This document shows positions 11,511 through 21,345 of a stretch of DNA of 64,000 nt, in pieces. The stretch is from the NCBI RefSeq assembly GCF_040115645.1, contig NC_089549.1, forward strand, positions 5,425,779 through 5,489,778. Reading direction: 5' to 3'. The position numbers were made by a program, and so were the translations under genes. A model generated the notes under the pieces. It was not told where the DNA came from. It was given only the letters and a program-made list of their open reading frames with translations, and did no database searches. This stretch comes from Euwallacea fornicatus. Taxonomy: Eukaryota > Arthropoda > Insecta > Coleoptera > Curculionidae. Within the stretch, counting starts at the first letter, position 1, and every line of letters begins with the position of its first letter.

Positions 11511-12033
11511 ATAACCACAGGGTAATACTTACTTTTCTTTCACTATATCGCCAACAAACTTTATTCAACAAATAGTACCAGTTACAAATTCTTGCGGTAC
11601 TTATTATAATGTGTAAGCAAATTTATCTAATCATTTTATTGTTCCTCCGCTATTTGGAACAAGTTAATTACCCTACTAATCATTGACGTTAAGATTTTGA
11701 CATATTGATTCATCTTTATGAGACATCTATAGGTATAAATATATTTGAAATGAGAAATATTTTAATTATCCGCAGATTTCACTATTCCCTAAGACATATG
11801 ATGGAAAATTCGGTGTGGCAACATTGCACCAACTACAAGGTTGGCAGAAGGAACATCATGCTATATGCAAACGCTAGTTATTACTAAGACAAAAGATGGA
11901 GGCGAGGTTGCCAGATGAATGAAAATATTATCTGATATAAATGTTTCTTTATTTACCATTGTTAATTCCCAGTTACACAAAATTGCGTCATTTATGATAT
12001 CATTAGAAATGGGGAAGACAGAGTGGACTATCG
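11511..12033. other. no gene recognised
   Basis: AT-rich sequence between the old tandem array and the aminopeptidase-like 3' exon. A 60-residue open frame at 11705-11887 has no recognisable features. Confidence 0.35.
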
Positions 12034-12375
12034 TCACCAAAGAATAGCACCACCTGAAGTAGTCGGAAGTTGAATGGTAGTGTAGTCTCCTTCGAGGATA
12101 TCACAAGGTGGAATTGAGATGGGGGAGGTAATAGTGGTTGGGGTGGCAGTTGTGACTGTGGTGGTAGTACCGGGTACTAAGATAGTTGTGGTAGTTAGGG
12201 TTGGAATCACAGTCCTTGCTGTGGTTATAGTGATATTCGTAATAGGGACTTGATTTTCATCAGCACCAATTCTATGGTAATCATTCATCTCATGCAAACG
12301 GTCGTTGATCCATATGATGTCGACTTTAGTGACAACCTGGGCCGAGAAAATTATTAATCCTTCAAAATCTGACAA
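12034..12375 (-). CDS. probable last exon of a second aminopeptidase (Thr-rich stalk)
   Basis: On the minus strand an acceptor-like site (TTTCTTAATATTGTAG just above 12375) precedes an open frame of about 113 residues. Its first part (AQVVTKVDIIWINDRL) resembles the C-terminal helix of M1 aminopeptidases, usually written with an I-x-W-(L/I) core. It is followed by a threonine-rich run (TTTTILVPGTTTTVTTATPTTITSP), similar to the stalk before the GPI signal of insect gut aminopeptidases. The frame stops without an obvious hydrophobic GPI tail, so the end may be frameshifted or lost. With the exon-like block at 15357-15530 it suggests the 3' end of another aminopeptidase lying 5' of the intact gene on the same strand. 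Confidence 0.4.
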   Translation of the reverse strand: MSDFEGLIIFSAQVVTKVDIIWINDRLHEMNDYHRIGADENQVPITNITITTARTVIPTLTTTTILVPGTTTTVTTATPTTITSPISIPPCDILEGDYTTIQLPTTSGGAILW

Positions 12376-12768
12376 CTACAATATTAAGAAACAAAAAAAG
12401 ATCACTGCGTTGCCATTTCATCGGAACTTGATAAGATACCTTAGAGCTCTTATTACCCTTAATGACACCATTGAACAAATCATTGATTTATGGTGTCGTT
12501 AAACGATTTAAGGGATATATTCAAATTATATAATCTAATCAGCAATATAATGTGCTTGGAATTTTATTTTTTAGTGTATCAGTTATTTACCCAGAAATCC
12601 TAATTTAGGGTGATGAGAGCTCACAGCGAAAAGTTGCTTTCACATAATAACTTTATACGACAGGAAACTCATTATGTTGCTTAGGGCGTTTAAGCTTTGA
12701 TATCTGACAAGGGGACTATCAGTGTTGTTACAAAGGGATTTTTGTGTAATTAATATATGTATAAGGCA

Positions 12769-13248
12769 TTGAGCGCAACAGTGGCCCAATCTAAAATTTT
12801 ACTTATAAAAAAAATAATTTTTAAATTTTTATGTTTTAACACTTTTGACACGACCTCGTTGTTACTTATTATTTAAACAGTGTTTTGCTTCTTTTTAATC
12901 GATATTGGCATCACCATCAATTTGACATGTTTAATACCAAATGTTCGGTGTTGTTTTATAATCATAATTCAACGTAGTAAAAGTGTGAGGTGAGTCATTT
13001 TTGTACTCAACCCCCCCTTATTTTATACAGTTAACCCCCTCTTATTAAGATGTGCAACGATTTGACCAGATGACTTTTAGATGACAAGAAAAACGTGTGT
13101 AAAATTGTTTTAGACATTTTACATACTCGACAATTTGTGAGTTTCACAGAATAGCTGTGGTTCAGTGTAAATCATTAGTGCAAATAGAATTAAAAAAAAA
13201 ACCGACCCCCACTTACATTTCACCTTTATTACCATGATATTAGTTAAA
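12769..13248. other. insertion within the left arm of the 12.7-15.3 kb element
   Basis: The two inverted arms align on both sides of this segment but not across it, so it was either inserted in the left arm or deleted from the right. It is AT-rich with C-runs near 13010 and 13203 and no coding sequence. No clean target duplication was seen. Confidence 0.45.
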
Positions 13249-13645
13249 GTACTATTATGTTCATAAAGTGGATATCTGTGACGAAAGGGTGGCGTGAGAC
13301 GCCGATGTAGGCAACTTTAAATACATGTGATACAATTGACTGCGTCATCATGTTGGCGACCCTCCGACTATTTTCTCTAGGGGGCCACACTGTTTTCAAA
13401 TACACAGGTGAATTGAATAGTTCTTTGACAACATTTTCATTTCATTTCTATGATGGGAAGTTATTTATTATGTAATACTCGATCAAACTCAATATTCACT
13501 TTCATCCAGACATTAATGATTTAATAGAACAGTCACCGGTAACAATGCAATATAGGCGGTAGTTCCTTTAACAATAATATATCCAAAATTATTTACCACA
13601 GTCTGTGATTCAAATAAACATAAAAAATAAAGTAAATTAATAAGC

Positions 13646-14968
13646 TTAATCTTCTACTTTAGATTTCTTGGGGCCTGGATCTTCCGTCATCTTATGTCTC
13701 ACTATTCGTTTGGCTTTCAAGTAAGTCAGAGTGTCCTTATTGAAGGTTTGTTTGGAACCTTGATCAAAAACCGCTTTATCAAATAGGAAGTAGATTCGTT
13801 TGATGCATCGCTCAATTCGTTGTTGGAAAGTTTTATAAATAAACAAGTTTTAGATACTTTCTTCAGTTTCTAGCTTTTTTTTTCCGAGGAGGGGGAATCT
13901 TCTTAAGACACCCGGCCTGGTCGTCAGCCGGGTAGTGTGGGATTCGACCGACCATTACGTCGGCCGCCTACCCACTAAACCCACCTCCCCTCTTCTGCCC
14001 CGGGACTACCTCGCGGTATTACTTCAGGACTCCTTTTCCTCGTGACTAGGTACGGACACTATCTCGCACCCCATTCTTCTTTCTCTCATTTTCTCTTGCA
14101 ATTTTGGCCCTCAAGATCTTCTCTATCAGGCCCTCGAATGTCATCCATTTCCTCTTTCTATCCACTAGCTCATTCCTTATCGCGCTTCGGTTCAGGTCGA
14201 GTCCCCTCCCCCTTGCCACCGCACGATAGTCCTCCCATTCTGGACACATCCACAGCCTGTGCTCCGGTGTGTCCTCTCTTTCGCCACAAAATCAGCATTC
14301 CGCACTCCTTTTCACTCGTATCCGCTTCAGGTATTTTCCAAACATGTCGTGTCCGGTGAACACCTGAGCCAACATATACCCACTTTTCGTCTATTCGCAC
14401 TCATACAACTCACGGATCCGGGGTATGAAGGTCTTTGCCCAACCTTCATACTTCTTCCAGTCCTGCTCCCACTCGTTCACTACCCATTCCTTCACCCCAC
14501 TTCTCCCTTCCTACATCATACTTCTCTCTGTCACCCTAATTCTCACCGGAGGTATTTTGGCCAATGCCAACACCGCATCGGTCGGTACCGTCCTGTAAGC
14601 ACTAGCCACCCGGAGTGCGAGCTTAGTTTTAGATACTTTCTTCAGTTTCTAGCTGGAATAAATCATCATCGTCACTTCGAGACTTGTCTGTGATGGCTCC
14701 TGTTATATCCGCCATTTCTGGGACTTCAATATCGATAAACTTATTTATTATCCCCGCAGTTTTCTTCTACAACGGATTCCAGCACTTGTCGTTTAATGAA
14801 TTTCCTTGGAAGGGATTTGGTATCAGGAACATAGAAGTCCGAGGAGGTATATTTGGCTCCTGATGATTCTTGATCAATTTGCTGCATTCGTATACGAAAT
14901 TTAACATTTGGTATTAGGAACACAGGAGTGTGAGAAGGTACATTTAACTCCTGACGGTCCTTTATCAA
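13646..14968 (-). pseudogene. unrecognised coding remnant inside the TIR element
   Basis: Two minus-strand blocks flank the retroelement insertion. Removing the insertion and one copy of its 30 bp duplication leaves the same frame on both sides, with one stop (TAA) near the junction. The downstream block ends in a charged tail (DPGPKKSKVED) before a stop. The upstream blocks include an acidic stretch (DDDDLFQLETEES) and, in another frame, KFIKRQVLESVVEENC. No family was recognised: it could be the transposase end of this element or a captured host gene piece. It is broken by a stop, a frame change near 14741 and the insertion. Confidence 0.4.
13876..14624 (-). mobile_element. 5'-truncated R1-like non-LTR element, 3' end
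   Basis: An exact 30 bp direct duplication (13846-13875 and 14625-14654, beginning AGTTTTAGATACTTTC) brackets this insertion. It starts with a T-run on the plus strand, meaning a poly(A) tail on the minus strand. The minus strand encodes the end of ORF2: a cysteine/histidine cluster (CGEREDTPEHRLWMCP) and the following helical segment (WEDYRAVARGRGLD), typical of the C-terminus of R1-clade polymerases. The 3' UTR matches that of the element at 22420-24641 (shared CCTACCCACTAAA and TATTACTTCAGG-like words). Confidence 0.8.
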
Positions 14969-15065
14969 TTTATTGAGTTCACATTCGATATTTAATATTT
15001 TGTATTAGGAATACAGAAGTGCGAAGAGGTATATTTATCTCCTGACCGTCCTTGAATAAATCAAC
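14819..15065. repeat. 91 bp tandem repeat, about 2.7 copies
   Basis: The word TATCAGGAAC/TATTAGGAAC/TATTAGGAAT occurs at 14821, 14912 and 15003, exactly 91 bp apart. Each is followed by a similar unit (ACAGGAGTG...GGTATATTT...CTCCTGACGGTCCTT). A unit of 91 is not a multiple of three, so the repeat would change frame and is probably non-coding. Confidence 0.8.
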
Positions 15066-15356
15066 CTAAACATCTATCATAGTAATAAAATAAAAATATT
15101 GTCAAATAACTATTTAATTCGCTCGCGTAATTGAAAACAGTGTTGCCATCTGGAGAAAACAGTCGGCAAGGTGACCAACTTGATGACTGATTAATTATAT
15201 CACATGTATTTGAGTCTGCCTATATCGGTGTCTGGCGCCTCCACCCTTTCGTTACAGCTATTCACTTTATAAACCTAGTAATCCCTTATTAATTAGACAA
15301 AAATCCCTTTGTCCCAAGTATGATGATCCCCTTGTGAGAAAAACATTGTCGAAGGA

Positions 15357-15530
15357 TTAAATGGTTGGCGAGCCATTCGACCTATGGTTAATAATATAGT
15401 TTTCCTGCAAAAATCGCAAGAAAACCTTGATCCTCATAGTAAAGCCCAAATACATTAAAGTAAAAACTTGTAGGATGTTCTGAGCTCTCATTCCTGAGTT
15501 TTCATCAAGAGATAGCTGCAAACAACTGGC
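15357..15530 (-). pseudogene. aminopeptidase-like exon (penultimate type)
   Basis: Minus-strand translation after a good acceptor (TTTTCTTGCCAG near 15530) gives LQLSLDENSGMRAQNILQVF and then a helical segment ending FLRFLQENYIINHR. This matches the late helical repeat of M1 aminopeptidases, where an L-x-x-N-S-G-I-R-x-Q-D core is conserved. Here I is M and D is N. A weak donor (GTCGAA) follows at about 15378. It is probably from the same second aminopeptidase as the exon at 12034-12375; the TIR element 12706-15335 would lie in the intervening intron. No further exons were found upstream. Confidence 0.55.
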
Positions 15531-15599
15531 AAGAAAAGATGGAAGCGCAGCATCAAATTTGTCCTGAGGTTCAAAATTACAAAAATCCATTTCCTATTG

Positions 15600-16028
15600 A
15601 AACAAATTTTCAAAATACTTTTAAGTCAGCTACAAACAGTAGGATTACGTGCAGAAAATCAACCTATGTTAAGCTAATTAAATATCTTACTTGATAGCAA
15701 TTTATCGAATTATCTTTATGGTTGAATGGATGTAAATGAAATGATCATAATAATTAAGACATACAGTTGCGAGATTAATTATTCGTCCACTAGGTAATTT
15801 TAAAAGAATTGAAGATAACAAAGCCAAATGCTACGTTTAAATAAATTAAATCTATCTTCTATTGAATTATTATGTTATTAGCTAATTAACAGTAAATATT
15901 AATATTTATTAAAATTTCTTGGACAATAATAATACCTAAAATATTTTTAATGCGGAGCGAAATTATTCATCTACATAAAATCAAACCCAAAATATTTGTT
16001 GTTTATTTTTTTTTTTGTAAATGCCTTA
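15600..16028. other. no gene recognised
   Basis: Very AT-rich sequence without coding potential. It probably belongs to the intron or upstream part of the second aminopeptidase remnant. Confidence 0.35.
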
Positions 16029-16610
16029 TACAGGGTGAGTCGGGAGGATCGTGCCAAACTTCAGGAGCGTATTGTACATGAAAAATAAATGTAAAAAAAC
16101 TCAAATGTTGTTATCCGATTTTCGTTTGTTTACAAGTTATAGCGTAAATAAAATTAAAACATAAAATTTTAAAAAATTATAAATTTCATAAGAAATTCCA
16201 TAAATTAACGTTTGGATATCATAGTAAATGTTCAAAAATATTGTCATTAACTTCTAAACATTTAAAAGTGAACACTCAAGATGCACTAATTCAACGCATG
16301 AGAAATGCTGCAGCTGCTATTAAAGAAAGATATGAAACAATCAGGAGCCCAACGAATGCTCTTCATAGACGAAGCCGAAAATGTTGGCAATATGGCAATA
16401 TTTTTGAACATTTACTATGATATCCAAACGTTAATTTATGGAATTTCTTATGAAATTTATAACTTTTTTAAATTTTAGGTTTTAATTTTATTTACGCTAT
16501 AACTTATAAACAAACGAAAATCGGATAACAACATTTGAGTTTTTTTACATTTATTTTTCATGTACAACACGCTCCTGAAGTTTGGCACGATCCTCCCGAC
16601 TCACTCTGTA
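16029..16610 (+). mobile_element. palindromic TACAGGGTGAGTC element with 215 bp arms
   Basis: Arms 16029-16243 and 16396-16610 are near-identical inverted copies without net indels, around a 152 bp spacer. The plus-strand spacer encodes the degraded C-terminal end of a transposase (MRNAAAAIKERYE...). The right arm contains the final codons and stop (NIFEHLL then TGA), so the left arm holds the same codons in antisense. Termini are TACAGGGTGAGTCGGG and its complement with one mismatch. No complete transposase is present. Confidence 0.85.
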
Positions 16611-16619
16611 GATAAACTG

Positions 16620-16862
16620 AACATTGTATTTCTGATATTTAAGTAGTATTCTTGTGAATAGAAAGCAAGTTAGTTCCAAAAATGGGTCGTAAATCTTCGA
16701 AAGTTCCGCCTCAAGTTAGAGCATTTTATTATATAGTTAATATTGTTGTCCAGAAAAATGACAATTATTGTCATATCAACTTTAAGCGTAAAAAAAAAAA
16801 GTCTGAGGTTTTTCTATAATTTCTTTTAATACTATCTAATTACAATGAAATAAACATTAATA
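16620..16862. other. no gene recognised
   Basis: Short stretch between the palindromic element and the transposase fragment. A Tc1-like N-terminal phrase (MGRKSSKVPPQVRAFY) near 16682 on the plus strand may be a tiny transposase relic. Confidence 0.3.
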
Positions 16863-17600
16863 TTATAATAAATGTTCAAAGTAATGACTACGTTGGTCAA
16901 CACATGAATTGCATCGTCGTAACAAGTTTTGTTGTACCCTTTGGAAAATTCCTGGGGTATTTCGAATCACATCAAAAGCATTGAAAATTTTTTCACTTAA
17001 TTCTTCAACATTTATTACTGGTTTCGTGTATACTAAACCCTTCACATTACCCGAAAGAAAATATTCCAGGGGGTCAAATCAGGGGAACGAGGAGGCCATG
17101 CCATTGGACCAAACCTACCTATCCAGCGTCTTCCATAAACTTCATTAAGATGATCTCTTACTGCTCTGGAAGAATGAACTGGAGCACCATCATGCTGATA
17201 CCACATTTTGCTACGTATTACTAGTGACATATGCTTCCAAAAGTTATCACATAATATTTGCAAATATATGTTTGAATTCAAATGATGTGGTAGTACAATA
17301 GGACCTAGTAAATGGTTACCTATTATTCCAGCCCAAATATTGACTGAAAAGCGGTGCTGGTGGTGCGTCAAATGATGATTTTCTTTGTTCCAAACGTGGC
17401 TATTGTAGATGTTGAAATATCTGTCCTTAGTAAATTGCGCTTCATCGCTAAATAGTATCAATTTGGCAAAATTTTGATTTTTTGCAATGCGCCGAATGTA
17501 CCAATGGCAAAAACTAATTCGCTTCGGGTAATCATCAGGGACCAGTGCATGCACACTTTGTGGATGATATGGATGTAGGGGTACGTAACTAACCCTGCGT
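16863..17600 (-). pseudogene. DD41D-like transposase, C-terminal two thirds
   Basis: Minus strand. Motifs in order: FSDEAQF (first catalytic D), SVNIWAGI, MWYQHDGAPVH (second D) and WPPRSPDLTP (third-D region), ending in the FEHLL terminus. In this group the second-to-third spacing is about 41 residues, longer than the 34 of mariner. A frameshift near 17045 hits just after the third motif, where LTPLD is expected but LTPW is read. The N-terminal HTH domain is absent; the frame fades above 17580. It is non-functional and a relative of the transposases at 27056, 28585, 42719 and 57733. Confidence 0.85.
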
Positions 17601-17984
17601 TTTAGTTTCGTATCTAGTCATTTTGTAAATATGCGTTAAGTTTAAGTTCGATAAGGGTTAGACAGTAGGAATTACTTTTAAGATAGAAATACCCCTTGAG
17701 GCACGGCATTGGTAGGCATTGGCTAGAGCATGAGAATTTCCCATGCCATGCGCTGTCGATGTTGGAAATCCCCGCAATAAACCCGGTCGGCATTGAAGCT
17801 GCATATAGTGAGTTTTGTCGGCGCTGGAATTGCCCGCAATAGACCTTGTCGGTCCTACAGCTGCAGTTCCAATTCTCGGTTAAGACGCCACGGTTTGATG
17901 CGGCAAATGGTGCAGATGGCACCCTGGTCAAGGTACGCCCATGGTTTATCACCATGGGTGTTGGTACTTAAGGATGGCCAAGGC
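17601..17984. repeat. repeat-rich segment with a 62 bp duplication and a CCATGG palindrome
   Basis: A roughly 62 bp unit (TGTCGATGTTGGAAATCCCC at 17755; TGTCGGCGCTGGAATTGCCC at 17817) occurs twice in tandem. At 17938-17958 lies the palindromic CCCATGGTTTATCACCATGGG. The palindrome and the following GGTACTTAAGG-like words recur at 37050-37090. It precedes the jockey-type coding region and may be retroelement leader sequence. Confidence 0.5.
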
Positions 17985-19145
17985 ATAGAGGGCTCTCTGC
18001 TACCGCTAATGGGGAAAGTCGTGGAGAGGGTGATACTGAAGAGACTGACAGACTGCGAGGAAGAACTCAAAATCATCCCGGCCGAACAATTTGGATTCAG
18101 GAAGCAGCACTCGACCGAACTGCAAGTGCTGTGAATGGTGGAGCACGTGACCGAGAGCTTCAACAAAAGACAAGCCACGGGTGCAATACTGCTGGATGTC
18201 GCGAAGGCCTTTGACAGCGTATGGCACAGAGGACTACTAGTGAGACTGTTGGATTCAGGACTCCCGGTACCACTGGTTAAGCTAGTGCGATCCTTCCTCG
18301 CTGACAGGGAATTCCGCGTCAAGCTGGACGGATGCTACTCAACCCACAGGACCATAGAAGCAGGAGCACCCCAGGGAGCGGTACTGTCGCCGTTCCTATA
18401 CAACGTCTACGTGTCGGATCCCCCCAGGACGGAAAGGACGGAACTGGCACTATACGCGGATGACACGGCAATACTAGCACGATCTGGCAACGGAAAACAG
18501 CTAGTCAAGTACCTGCAACAAGAAGTCACAGCGCTGGAAAAATGGTTCGCCAAGTGGAAGATTAACGCCAACGCCGAGAAAACCCAGGCCATAGTTTTCA
18601 CCCGAAGGAAGAAGCTCAAGACGGAGGACAAAGTGATCATCTAACACAAGCCAGTGCAATGGAGCAACAACGTTACCTACCTTAGAGTTCACATGGACGA
18701 GAAGCTCACGTGGAAGCAACACATCGAGAAGACCAGACTAAGGGCAAAGATGACGAGGGCGAAGCTCTACCCCATGATCAGCAGCAAGTCCAAACTACCG
18801 CTCAGGAAGAAGATCACGTTAGTCAAGACAGTAATCCAACCACAACTGACGTACGCATCAACAGCATGGGGGTATGCAGCCAAGTCGCACCTGAAACGCC
18901 TGCAGGCAGTGGAAAACATTGCACTGAGGACGATTCTAAACGCGCCTTGGTACCTCAGCAACGAGACAATCAGAAGGGACCTCAACTACATGTCGATGAC
19001 TGAAGTCATTAGAAGCCATGCCACCAAGACGTTCCAAACCACGGAAGACTATACCAACGAACTGATCAGGAGGGCAACGGACTATCATCTGGAGGATGCC
19101 ATCCCACACAATAGGCCACGACACCAAGTTCTGGACAATGGATGA
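17985..19145 (+). pseudogene. jockey-type non-LTR reverse transcriptase, 5'-truncated
   Basis: Plus-strand reverse transcriptase starting inside motif 1 (SLLPLMGKVVERVI), then FGFRKQHST, AKAFDSVWHRGLL, GAPQGAVLSPFLYNVYV, the catalytic LYADDTAI and the thumb/C-terminal region (LTWKQHIE; ASTAWGYA). It ends at 19145 without an RNase H domain. Two in-frame stops (about 18132 and 18642) inactivate it. The endonuclease domain and ORF1 are absent. GC content is clearly higher than in the surrounding DNA. The clade call rests on domain order and the FDSVWH and YADDTA motifs. Confidence 0.9.
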
Positions 19146-19862
19146 CAATAGGGAGCCAACTAACAGGACACTAATAAAAATTATTTTTTCAGGACTTTTA
19201 AAAAAGGCATCCACAACGATGTATGAACTAGGACCGAAAGCAATTCGGGTACTTTGACATCATCGTTTGTGAAATAAGACCAAAGGAAAAAAGAGCCGAC
19301 AATCAAAAAACGGACCACAAAAAAATTAAATAAAAAGGCAAGAAAATCCCCCGTCGGCGGGAAAATTCTAGCTAAAGATCGGGGGGGGGGGGGGGGGGGG
19401 GGACATAAACCATCCCCTCTCAAAAGAGGAAAAAAGATCCTAAAGAGATGACAGAGTAAGAAGCGACGGTCCCGCTTGTCTCTCTTTAAAAACAGGACAA
19501 AAACCAAGCGACCCAAAATCGCGATCGAGGTTGTTCGGGCACGAGCTCGAAAACCTCTAAAAACACGGGGATTTTTTAATGGGTGAAAACCCCATACAGG
19601 CTGGTACACGGGTACCAGTAACGTCTTACCAACAAGATTTTTTGCCCCAGGGTCGCGCCCCTAAAAAAAAAAGAAAATAAAAAATAAATAAATAAAAGGA
19701 GGGCTCTTTTTCTCACCCTTGTTTTTGGGATACGGTCGGTCATTGTAACGCAGTCGTCGTGTCCGCGCTCATTAAATTCATTAGTCACTCCAACACTCTC
19801 TGTATATTCCGTATTAATAAACGTAAGCTTGTATACCTTCTCTCTGACCTGTGATTTCATTA
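19146..19862. other. retroelement-like tail with a 22 bp G-run; no gene
   Basis: Contains a pure G-run at 19381-19402, then GC-richer sequence, an A-rich stretch at 19657-19697, and a TATTAATAAACG word near 19812 like the polyadenylation region of an LTR, ending ATTTCATTACA near 19862. It may be a partial LTR or the 3' UTR of the preceding element; no partner was found. Open frames here are low-complexity. Confidence 0.4.
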
Positions 19863-20095
19863 CAAAGATATCACCAACATTATATATCTAAAGTAGTATC
19901 AAAAACACCCGATGCTACATTATATTCTCAAGATGACTGTCGATAAGTGTGGTCGACACATTAAAAAAAACAGTTGCCGAACATTTCGAAAAACAATTTG
20001 TTAAAATTAACAAATCGGACATCGGTTTTAATATGAAAAAAATTGAAGAGAAGATGATAAATGAAATACTTTTACTAAAAAAAATATAAAAGTAT

Positions 20096-20385
20096 CGTCA
20101 GAATACTTTATTGCACTTAGAATGTCGGAAATTTCTTTTAATTATTTGTTGAATAAAACAAAATATCAAATCCAACACAAAAACACTCACCTTCAAGACG
20201 CGATTACAGCCAAGACGAATCTGCAATATGTGTTGTATTTTCTTGCAAATTGGAGTAGCTTACGGTGTCTCCAGGGTTGGTTTAGACTTGAGAAATCAAC
20301 AATATTGGGAACTTATTCCTGATGTTTGCACAGCTATTTATGACTATTTGAAGGAATTTATTCAAGTATGCATCAATAATCCATT
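20096..20385 (+). pseudogene. PIF/Harbinger-type transposase fragment
   Basis: The plus-strand frame reads LRMSEISFNYLLNKTKYQIQ, then AITAKTNLQYVLYFLA, GWFRLEKSTI and, after a frame change near 20310, PDVCTAIYDYLKEFIQ. This is the N-terminal region of HARBI1-like transposases: R-M-S-x-x-S-F-x-x-L-L, a helix ending in R-F-L-A-T-G, and then the P-x-x-C-x-A-I-Y block. The catalytic domain is missing. The fragment ends where the minus-strand non-LTR fragment begins. Confidence 0.65.
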
Positions 20386-20429
20386 TTATTATAATTTTTT
20401 TTAATTAAGATTATAGTGCCTCAACTACT

Positions 20430-20912
20430 TAGGTTATTGGCACTCAACATACGATTTACAAAACGTTTTTAGTACAAGTACATTTCAAGTAAACATAAAG
20501 ATTACATTTAGATGGAGTTAAAAAGATCGATTGACTTCAGAAATTCTATGGTTGTTCTCCGATCCACTGTGGAGTGCAAGTTCTTGTGCAGTGCATCTTT
20601 AATTTGGAAGGAGGTCCTATTGGCACTATACACTGGACACTTTGTGACGATATGGTCGACTGTCAGCAAGACATTGCACCTATCACATTTTGGCGGAGAT
20701 GTCCTTTCCATTAGATTACCATGAGTTAGTCTTGTATGTCCTATCCTTAGTCTTCTTATGGCCACAGTGTACTTTCTGTTTAGTTGAAGTTGTTTAACGG
20801 GGAGCAGAGATGGTTCAATTCGTGACGGTTTCGTGTTGGATAGATTCCAGAGATTTTGCCACTTACCTTCAATAGATGCTTTATTATTATTATTTAATGT
20901 TTTCAATACCAA
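20430..20912 (-). pseudogene. non-LTR retrotransposon C-terminal fragment
   Basis: The minus-strand frame (20912-20508) contains RRLRIGHTRLTHG, then the cysteine cluster CDRCNVLLTVDHIVTKCPVY. This C-x2-C...H-x4-C end is characteristic of jockey/I-type retroelement polyproteins, often following an RNase H domain. Only about 134 residues survive. A second-strand tail (to about 20430) lies downstream. No target duplication was identified. Confidence 0.75.
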
Positions 20913-21345
20913 CGGAAATTAAAGAAGTGCATAAGTTACCTTTCGTAAAAAAAAACATAAAATTTCCCACCTGTAAAACAAAATTTCAAATTTTGAAGAC
21001 AACTGTGTGATACTCTAAGTTAATCAGCCTAATGTGACTCACATGTAATTAGTTCAGTTATTCGGGATAACCTAGTGATCCTACGGGCAGTGCCCTAGTG
21101 GGTAGTTTGAAATCCTGTGTGGTGTCTGTGAAATACGTTTCAAAGTTACAGATCCTGTGCTGTGTAAAGAAATTTTGTTATTCTGGTGTCGTATCCCGCG
21201 ATGTGCTATAATCACTATCGAGGGTTATGGTCTTTGATTTGGAAAATGGAGAAAATGAAGGCAGCGTGACAACCGTTCCTATTGGCTGTGATTTTTTGTT
21301 TTAATGTGAAGCCGTGTGCTGAAGTCAAATCGTTAAAAAAATATA
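20913..21345. other. no gene recognised
   Basis: Low coding potential. It lies between the retroelement fragment and the left repeat of the next Tc1 element. Confidence 0.35.

Larger units (their letters stand above)
12706..15335 (-). mobile_element. large TIR element of unrecognised superfamily
   Basis: Inverted arms: 12704-12768 plus 13250-13400 match the reverse complement of about 15130-15336. Shared blocks include ACAAGGGGA, ACAAAGGGATTTTTGT, TAACGAAAGGGTGG (TGACGAAAGGGTGG on the left) and AAATACATGTGAT. The arms are over 200 bp long. The left arm is split by about 480 bp (12769-13248). Inside are a minus-strand coding remnant (13646-14968), a retroelement insertion (13876-14624) and a 91 bp tandem repeat. 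Ends start C-A-C/G-A-A-G-G-G-G; the target duplication was not resolved, so the superfamily is left open. Confidence 0.6.

Noticed and set aside
14042..14693. Plus-strand frames of 105 and 144 codons
   Set aside because: Antisense to the R1-like ORF2 C-terminus; no own motifs, and one crosses the TSD boundary.
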